Origin: Atriophallophorus winterbourni
Lineage: Eukaryota; Platyhelminthes; Trematoda; Plagiorchiida; Microphallidae
Assembly (NCBI GenBank): GCA_013407085.1
Contig: JACCGJ010000235.1
Coordinates: 1 to 64,000, forward strand
Reading direction: 5' to 3'
Length of the DNA: 64,000 nucleotides
Each line of letters opens with the position of its first letter. The stretch's first letter is position 1. This document shows positions 58,801 through 64,000 of the stretch, one piece after another. The translations under genes were made by a program, and so were the position numbers. A model generated the notes under the pieces. It was not told where the DNA came from and made no database searches. It saw only the letters and a list, made by a program, of their open reading frames with translations.

Positions 58801-61800
58801 CCCAGTTCCTTGGTAAACATATCACCATGTATTTGCAAGAACTTGACGCAGATCGTAGACGGATGGAAGAGGAGCCTTTGCTTTTGAGGTGAGTTGGAAC
58901 GACAACTTTACATCTCCTTCCGTAATTTTCAAAACCTTAGTTTCTAAAAGCCATGTAGATTTGATTACAGCAATCCACAATGGAAGTATTGTACTCGAGT
59001 TTCGTTCTTATTTGAACTCATTAGCAATGCCTAGCTTAGGACCCGAAGATTTGTCCCCACGAAACACAGATCGGTTAACCAAATACAACAAATGTTGCTC
59101 GCTATTTCACAACCGGTCAGGTAGTTAAAGCTACTCAAATGTGCCAGTCTGGAGAAAGATTCATAAATGCTTAATCACGATCGGTCAGATGGTGGACCGT
59201 AGCTTGGGAGTGTGGTAGTGATGAACGGGATTTCGATTCCCAGCCCAGGTAAAGGGTATGCACCGCTGATGTTCTGAAATACGAGTGAAACTCGAATCCA
59301 TTGCTTACAATGTGAACTTTGGCAATCCGTTTTGTGAATATTTTGAAGGATCTGCTACTCACGAGTAATCAGATCAATTATACAAAATTACATTCATCCA
59401 CAGTGTTCAACCTAAGCTTGTTTGAATAATAAATGGGACGTTCTACGTTTCTAATTTGTCTCATAATATCTTGTTCCATGACTTACAAAGCATCTGTATT
59501 AAATGAGAAAATCTTGATTATTGTCGTCCATTATTTTCATGTAGTAATACATCAGCTTGTATTATTTTTGAATTATTTTCCAGTTCTTTGCAACAAGAGC
59601 AACGCACTCTTGAACACCTGATCGGACGAGTACGTCGATGGAGTACACGATGTGATTCAACTAGAACGCGGCCAGAATTTAGCAATCAGGAATCCGGTGC
59701 CAGTTCCAGTCTACGCTCCAGTACTCGTTCTGAAACTCAATGGCGTCTTGATCCAAGTGCCGGCGAAACGCTTCATGAACGTCCAACTCGTGGAACGCGT
59801 ACTGCAGTTGTAGATACAATGACACAAATTGGAGTAGAGACATCGGTTTCAGCCTGCCAAACGGATTTTGAAAGTTATTCCTTACTTCGTGAACGAGAAC
59901 GAGATCTATACGAGGCTATGACGCAGACCGGAATAATCAACACCGATGTTTATTGTCAAGCCGATTTGATTTCTGAATCCCTGATACAACCAGAATTGAC
60001 ATCTGGACAAAGAGCGCTTCCAGGAGGAATAAGGCGTCATGAGGTATTGGATGCTGTATGCCAGATCGGATATATTTCTGAAACAGCACAGACGCAAACG
60101 GAGAAAATGGTTGGAATGGACTCGATTGCGTTGCAGACGGATAGTTCTATTTCTGGTTTGCGCGAAGCAAGGTTGACCCAAGAAGCAATGTGTCAGGTTG
60201 GTTATATGACCCATTCTAGCTCCACACAAACTGTGATCGATCTATACACAGAAAAAGCGTCAGAAGGTATGCGGGATGTGATATGCCAAATTGGAAGTAT
60301 GTCTATTGTACAAGCCTCCCAAACTGATGAACCGCCAAGTAGAGCATCATTCAATGCCGCAACAATGACAGGAGTTATTCAACGAAACATGGATACGCAA
60401 ACGGAAACTGCGTACGAGACTTCACCTGTGCCATCCGTAGAGCCGAGAGAAGTATACGATGCTGCTTGTCAAGTTGGAGTGTCAAGCGATTCGGTCGCAG
60501 TACAATCTCGAATTGAACCCGAACCTCGAAGTGTGGTAGACGTCATTTGTCAGATTGGTAGTTCGTTAGGCAACGTTTCTGTACATGCAGATTTGTTACC
60601 TAAACCTGTTGTTAAAGAAACGTGTGATGTTGAAGCTGCATGTGGTGTCATCACCGCTACAGTTACTACAGACACAACAGATCTTCTCCCAAGATTGAGA
60701 GATCAGGGATTACAAATACGTTTACCAACAAGTGAGAGACGAAGTAAGAGCTGCAGCGTTATCACACAAATTGGTGTCGCGAAAGAATCGAAATCAATGC
60801 AAACAGTTGACACCGCTCCTGGTGTTTATGATGTGCAAACCGAAAGTGGTGTGCTGAATAAAGAGCGACAAACGCAGTACGCTTTGGCACCAACAAAACC
60901 TATTCAATGCCATCAATCCGTACAAATGGATTTGACAAAAGTCGAACTTTTCGATGTGGTACTTCAAACCGGCACCGTTCAACGGGCTGAAGGTGTTCAA
61001 ACCATCGAATTGAGTAAATACGATACGGAATCACAAATTGGAGTCAGAACAACAGGGATCGGGGTAGAAACAGTTGAAAAGCATATACCAAGTGACTATT
61101 ATATGCAAACAGATAAAACTGACAAGGATTTATATGATGTAAAACTGGAAACAGGGAGAATGTTTGAGACGAATTCAACGCAAACTGAAGACTTAAAAGT
61201 GAAAAAAACCGAAAGCAAATACACACAGGGTGACTTACGAATGGAATTATATGATGTCCAGTTGCAGTGTGGTGTTTTGAACGCAGAACAACAAATGCAG
61301 ACAGACGAGGAACTCAAAATAGAAACTGTGGCTCCAATTAAAGTACAACCACCAATAAAGGAAACAGAGGATAGGTTTGTGCAAGCAGCATTGTATCGAA
61401 ATGTATTTGATGTAATATTGCAAACTGGAGTGATGATAAAGAACACAGAAATGCAAACCGATTTGGAACCTAAACCGAAAAAGCAAGCGGTAAACGTTAA
61501 TCAGCATATTCAAACGGATATATTTGCTGAACAATACGATGTAGAATTACAAACAGGAGTGATGAGTAAACATGATACAGTACAAACAGATGATACGTTG
61601 ATCAAAGCTAAACAGAAAGAAAGAAGGGATATGGATATTCAAGCGACCATTCCATTTGGAACGGGTATCAACAAAAAGTTACAGGCCATTGTAGCACCGT
61701 TTACACGAGACGAGTTTGTGCAGAGCGATGCACCCACCGAACGACCAAAAAGTGAGCAAGGCTTGCAAGCCATGGTTCCTGTAACCCAGTACGATGTTGA

Positions 61801-64000
61801 ACTACAATCGGGTGTTGTGAGCACTGCTGGAACGACGCAGACAGACGAAAGACTGGAAATCGACGTGGTAGCCCCGATACATGCCCCACGTGCAGGCCCA
61901 CCGAAGGACGAAGGAATACAAGCAGTTGATTATCCGAAATCGTACGACTCCGTGTTGCCTACCGGCGTGCGGCTCGAGAGCGTAGGCATTCAGGCTGAGA
62001 TTCCAGTGGCAGCACCGTTTGTACCACAGAAGCTTGATTACTCGATGCAAACGGATATCCACGCAGTCACCTATGATGTTGAGCTGCAATCCGGAGTGCT
62101 CAGCACGCATGGTGCCACACAAACAGAGGAAGCATTAAAAGTGGAACCCGTACCTGTACACTTTGTTGCTCCGACGCCGACAGCAGAGCGTGGAATACAA
62201 GCAGCGTTGCCGGCTCAATCCTTTGACTTTGAAATGCAAACGAGAGCTCCTTGTGAGAGTGTGGGGATCCACGCTGTGCTCGAAACGCCGGCTCCGAAAC
62301 CGCCATCAAGAGAAGACTATTCCATGCAAACGGATATCCACGCAGTCACCTATGATGTTGAGCTACAGTCGGGTGTGATCAGTACACACGGGACTACGCA
62401 GACGGACATCCAGCAAAAGGTGGAACCAGTGCTTCCAGCGATTCCGGCAAAGTCAGTGGAAAATCAATCAATTCAGTGCATCATTACACCGAGGACATTG
62501 GACAAGCAAATAGGAGAATCTGTCGATGTTGACAGCAAAATGACCCAAGTGGACCTGGAGCAGAAACAAATCCAAGACACAGTACTTCATCATGCAGAAC
62601 CGGGCATCAACAAAAAGTTACAGGCCATTGTAGCACCGTTTACACGAGACGAGTTTGTGCAGAGCGATGCACCCACCGAACGACCAAAGAGTGAGCAAGG
62701 CTTGCAAGCCATGGTTCCTGTAACCCAGTACGATGTTGAACTACAATCGGGTGTTGTGAGCACTGCTGGAACGACGCAGACAGACGAAAGACTGGAAATC
62801 GACGTGGTAGCCCCGATACATGCGCCACGTGCAGGCCCACCGAAGGACGAAGGAATACAAGCAGTTGATTATCCGAAATCGTACGACTCCGTGTTGCCTA
62901 CCGGCGTGCGGCTCGAGAGCGTAGGCATTCAGGCTGAGATTCCAGTGGCAGCACCGTTTGTACCACAGAAGCTTGATTACTCGATGCAAACCGATATTCG
63001 CGCTCCCACGTATGATGTAGAGCTGCAATCTGGAGTGCTCAGCACGCATGGTGCCACACAAACAGAGGAAGCAATAAAAGTGGAACCCGTCCCTGTACAC
63101 TTTGTTGCTCCGACGCCGACAGCAGAGCGTGGAATACAAGCGGCGTTGCCGGCTCAATCCTTTGACTTTGAAATGCAAACGAGAGCTCCTTGTGAGAGTG
63201 TGGGGATCCACGCTGTGCTCGAAACGCCGGCTCCAAAACCGCCATCAAAAGAAGACTATTCCATGCAAACGGATATCCACGCAGTCACCTATGATGTTGA
63301 GCTACAGTCGGGTGTGATCAGTACACACGGGACTACGCAGACGGACATCCAGACAAAGGTGGAACCAGTGCTTCCAGCGATTCCGGCAAAGTCAGTGGAA
63401 AATCAATCAATTCAGTGCATCATTACACCGAGGACATTGGACAAGCAAATAGGAGAATCTGTCGATGTTGACAGCAAAATGACCCAAGTGGACCTGGAGC
63501 AGAAACCAATCCAAGACACAGTACTTCATCATGCAGAACCGGGCATCAACAAAAAGTTACAGGCCATTGTAGCACCGTTTACACGAGACGAGTTTGTGCA
63601 GAGCGATGCACCCACCGAACGACCAAAGAGTGAGCAAGGCTTGCAAGCCATGGTTCCTGTAACCCAGTACGATGTTGAACTACAATCGGGTGTTGTGAGC
63701 ACCGCTGGAACGACGCAGACAGACGAAAGACTGGAAATCGACGTGGTAGCCCCGATACATGCCCCACGTGCAGGCCCACCGAAGGAAGAAGGAATACAAG
63801 CAGTTGATTATCCGAAATCGTACGACTCCGTGTTGCCTACCGGCGTGCGGCTCGAGAGCGTAGGCATTCAGGCTGAGATTCCAGTGGCAGCACCGTTTGT
63901 ACCACAGAAGCTTGATTACTCGATGCAAACCGATATTCGCGCTCCCACGTATGATGTAGAGCTGCAATCTGGAGTGCTCAGCACGCATGGTGCCACACAA
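46848..64000 (+). CDS. Plakin-family protein with giant repetitive tail
   Basis: Exons: 46848-46864 (tentative, MAGEK), 47947-48063, 48103-48147, 48192-48263, 48296-48376, 49353-49448, 50858-50983, 51196-51527, 53029-53134, 56741-56879, 58684-58888, 59584 to beyond 64000. From exon 2 all phases chain, giving 1912 open codons. Exons 2-8 match the plakin domain. DYQQFHDGVNEVEANL parallels the DYHQFHEDVK region of periplakin, and RRVVPVHLRL leads into an SH3-like module (VTARALLSLAG ... FWKVQTSTGIAKVPSVCLWI). Helical, coiled-coil-prone segments follow. Plakins link cytoskeletal filaments to membranes or junctions. No actin-binding CH domains are seen 5', so it resembles the desmoplakin/periplakin type. 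Exon 1 ends in phase 2 and exon 2 begins in phase 0, so a microexon is missing or the start is wrong. The introns carry RTE, LINE and A/B repeats. Confidence 0.85.
46985..47220 (-). mobile_element. RTE LINE 3' fragment in plakin intron 1
   Basis: The minus-strand translation is a decayed EELALDRSLWR...CDRCGRDC-type tail, comparable with the copy at 45190. It is broken by indels. Confidence 0.5.
47225..47335 (+). repeat. Subfamily C repeat
   Basis: TATGGAAGCACAAGTCTGATC, CACATGGGCTAAGATGCTGTCC and CTTAGACAGAAATGAG match the C consensus. Confidence 0.6.
47336..47830. mobile_element. Two RTE LINE 3' pieces, head to head
   Basis: 47336-47640 on the plus strand reads RSHLRYKDVCKNVMKALDID, SWEELALDRSLWR and the degraded zinc finger YRCDCDV, ending in GACGTCGACCGAGGGATGCC. 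47641-47830 on the minus strand reads an earlier part (LLYGSKT-like, then LQSMFTLLRQRR). A rearrangement or inverted insertion joins them at about 47640. Confidence 0.7.
48435..48735 (-). mobile_element. RTE LINE 3' fragment in plakin intron
   Basis: Same tail as at 45190 in decayed form (CGATGTCCATCGATGG near 48448, then AGTCCTATTCGGGAGTGGC, GCGGTCAGAAACAAGTTC), immediately followed by a C repeat at 48725. Confidence 0.6.
48725..48908 (+). repeat. Subfamily C repeat, near full length
   Basis: It runs from TGTATGAAAGCAAAAGCC through GGTTGCCCGGGCCTAGACAG to CTGGCCAATCAATTTGGCAC, then directly into an RTE end (GCCTCCTTCGGTCGTTGTCG). It is very similar to the copy at 18.1 kb. Confidence 0.7.
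48909..49270 (-). mobile_element. RTE LINE 3' end in plakin intron
   Basis: The minus strand carries ELALDCSDWRHCVMRRLQTG, EEQIQLLAAERRSR and, after a gap, the tail. It ends at GACAACGACCGAAGGAGGC. Confidence 0.7.
49524..49565 (-). ncRNA. Hammerhead-like motif, A type, core complete
   Basis: Minus strand: CCCUAC, CUGAUGA, GGGC-AAACA-GCAC (one mismatch), GAAA, ACCGGU, C17, GUGGUG. Stem I pairs at 5 of 6 positions including one G-U. All core bases match the consensus. Confidence 0.65.
49763..49804 (-). ncRNA. Hammerhead-like motif, A type, perfect stem I
   Basis: Stem I is fully Watson-Crick (CCCUAC/GUAGGG), the usual G-U having become A-U. The core has CUGAUAA (G8 to A) and stem III reads ACCGAU, so this unit is probably inactive. 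Confidence 0.5.
50129..50170 (+). ncRNA. Hammerhead-like motif, A type, opposite strand
   Basis: Plus strand: UUGAUGA, stem II GUGC-AAACA-GCAC (4 perfect bp), GGAA, UCGGUC. Two core changes suggest it is decayed. Confidence 0.4.
50385..50665 (-). repeat. Subfamily B repeat, near full length
   Basis: TATGCCGCTGTTATATAGGG, the hairpin-like GTTCTTACAACGAACCACG, the AGAATCGCAAAGTGATTCC palindrome, CACCACTACCGGTTTC, GTGGAGACAGTAAGATTGGG, TTGTATACCACTGTTGAATA. Confidence 0.8.
50532..50573 (-). ncRNA. Hammerhead-like motif, B type, C3 mutated
   Basis: Minus strand: CUCCAC, UUGAUGA, CGGC-AAACA-GCUA, GAAA, ACCGGU, A17, GUGGUG. The C3-to-U change should impair cleavage. Confidence 0.45.
51977..52516. 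mobile_element. Foldback-type element with long inverted repeats
   Basis: Arms of about 130 bp (51977-52106 and 52385-52516) are inverted copies of each other at high but imperfect identity, around a spacer of about 280 bp. Each arm is itself a string of units of about 15 bp of the type AGACACTTAATCNCC. No transposase is visible, so it would be non-autonomous. It lies in the plakin intron 51528-53028. Confidence 0.8.
53540..54235 (+). mobile_element. CR1-like LINE 3' end
   Basis: The plus strand reads MEYAVQAWSPWLK, then after a one-base shift KDVATLQRIYHRATKLVTGL, RRRLRGDLILVYN and SRLNCRRHFFAVRVCFTWNN. It ends in an ATTGAATTGAATTGAA tail. Closer to intact than the other scraps, but truncated 5'. 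Confidence 0.8.
54320..54965 (-). repeat. Tandem subfamily B repeats
   Basis: About three diverged B units lie head to tail with a period near 190-200 bp: GGCTGTTTGCCG near 54341, ACAACCGGTTTCTGACTC near 54506, and CACAACCGTTACCTGGCTG near 54912. Each is followed or preceded by an AGAATCAC...GTGATT palindrome. Confidence 0.65.
54501..54542 (-). ncRNA. Hammerhead-like motif, B type, core complete
   Basis: Minus strand: CUGAUGA, a weak stem II (CAGC-AUAGA-GUCA), GAAA, ACCGGU, U17. Core bases are intact but both stems I and II are poor. Confidence 0.4.
55245..55435 (-). mobile_element. RTE LINE 3'-end fragment
   Basis: GTTGGCCTTCTTCGATCGAC and GGGAGAAAAATATTTCCTGC, GCGGTCACAACGATAGACAA resemble the tail at 45190-45350. 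Short and decayed; a related scrap is at 56160-56300. Confidence 0.5.
55440..56125 (-). mobile_element. CR1-like LINE RT and post-RT fragment
   Basis: The minus strand runs from ILFLIYANDIPERVQCKVML then FADDIK (near 56125-56040) through TEEKDLGVWNSSSLKTSLQC to the post-RT LQRIYHRTTKLVSGL region near 55600. Several frame breaks. Confidence 0.75.
56400..56685 (-). repeat. Subfamily B repeats, inverted junction
   Basis: A minus-oriented B copy (56415-56525) meets an opposite-oriented half (56525-56670, GATGTGAGCAACACATCACT to GAATCACTATGTGATTCTG and GGTTCGTTGTACGAACCC). The outer parts mirror each other around 56525. Confidence 0.7.
56452..56493 (-). ncRNA. Hammerhead-like motif, B type, perfect stem I
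   Basis: Minus strand: CUCCAC, CUGAUGA, CGGC-AAGCA-UCCA (short stem II), GAAA, ACCGGU, A17, GUGGAG. Stem I is six perfect pairs. The core is complete. It is one of the two best B copies. Confidence 0.65.
56880..57955. other. Plakin intron, AT-rich
   Basis: Nothing recognised besides AT-rich intronic DNA; the intron runs 56880-58683. Confidence 0.5.
57960..58515. repeat. Simple-repeat cluster with G-free tract and B scrap
   Basis: GAT/AAT-type triplets (57965-58025), a decayed B repeat (58025-58165), then GAT and ATA runs (58205-58258). A tract of about 240 bp (58261-58500) follows whose plus strand has only three G; it is built of TCC, CTA and ATA words. Confidence 0.85.
59584..64000 (+). 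CDS. Giant terminal exon, QTD-repeat tail of plakin
   Basis: Part of the plakin gene, entered after the CAG at 59581-59583 with one base completing a Ser codon, and open for 1472 codons to the window edge. After about 60 basic/polar residues it consists of units of the form [YF]DVxLQ[TS]GVxxxxxxxQT[DE]. Early units are diverged and Cys-containing (CQIGYISETAQTQTE). Later ones approach YDVELQSGVISTHGTTQTD. Twelve TQT triplets lie at 59921, 60092, 60224, 60395, 61178, 61835, 62117, 62396, 62774, 63056, 63335 and 63713. No known repeat family fits with certainty. A remote relation to plakin repeats (LLEAQxATGxI) or an LC8-binding array are alternatives. Confidence 0.85.
61664..64000 (+). repeat. 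939-bp coding tandem repeat, 2.5 copies
   Basis: Unit 1 61664-62602, unit 2 62603-63541, unit 3 63542-64000 (cut by the window). Each begins G-I-N-K-K-L-Q-A-I-V and encodes 313 residues. Copies differ at only scattered bases, far less than the earlier, smaller units. The period is a multiple of three, so the frame is kept. Confidence 0.97.

Noticed and set aside
59906..61534. Several minus-strand frames of 60-115 codons
   Set aside because: All antisense to the continuous plus-strand plakin exon.
62741..63211. 156-codon minus-strand frame (and its copies at 61802 and 63680)
   Set aside because: Antisense shadow of the plakin tail; it repeats with the same 939-bp period and has no independent support.

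Overview
The window is eukaryotic nuclear DNA, most likely from a parasitic flatworm (digenean trematode). It has spliced genes with GT-AG introns, many of them 26-60 bp. It carries CR1/SR1-like and RTE/SR2-like LINE debris on both strands and many short dispersed repeats that fold like the hammerhead-ribozyme repeats known from schistosomes. Everything here is read by eye; the genus cannot be fixed. A run of exactly 1000 N lies at 32112-33111.

Layout. (1) 1.26-5.12 kb, minus: a two-exon EF-hand protein gene. (2) 7.72-17.07 kb, plus: a USP40-like deubiquitinase in ten exons whose phases chain from ATG to stop. It has Cys and His boxes, a zinc-ribbon-like CxxC pair, and about 530 extra residues before the last catalytic-domain block. 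(3) 19.46-34.41 kb, minus: exons of a probable secreted or single-pass membrane protein. A signal-peptide exon lies at 34.4 kb and an exon with a transmembrane segment at 19.5-20.0 kb; the middle is poorly resolved. (4) 24.2-29.5 and 31.2-42.4 kb: LINE territory. It includes a nearly complete CR1-like element (35.26-39.48 kb, minus) and a second copy split by a 539-bp insertion with a 10-bp target duplication. (5) 46.85-64.00 kb, plus: a plakin-family gene, running off the window. Small exons encode the plakin domain and its SH3-like module. A giant exon (59584 to past 64000) encodes a repetitive tail ending in a near-perfect 939-bp (313-residue) tandem repeat.

The most interesting signals are two. 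First, a dispersed repeat superfamily with two subfamilies, called A and B here, carries on its minus strand the hammerhead core (CUGAnGA, stem II, GAAA, ACCGGU followed by C/A/U). Its stems I and II change in a compensating way between A and B, and copies often occur in tandem. Second, the plakin tail is built from units of the form YDVxLQxGV...TQTD. It contains twelve TQT triplets, the anchor of dynein light chain LC8-binding motifs, and becomes more homogeneous toward the 3' side, as expected from recent expansion.

No bacterial-style operons, CRISPR arrays, tRNA or rRNA genes were seen. The USP40-like and plakin genes are independent cellular genes whose introns have collected repeats.
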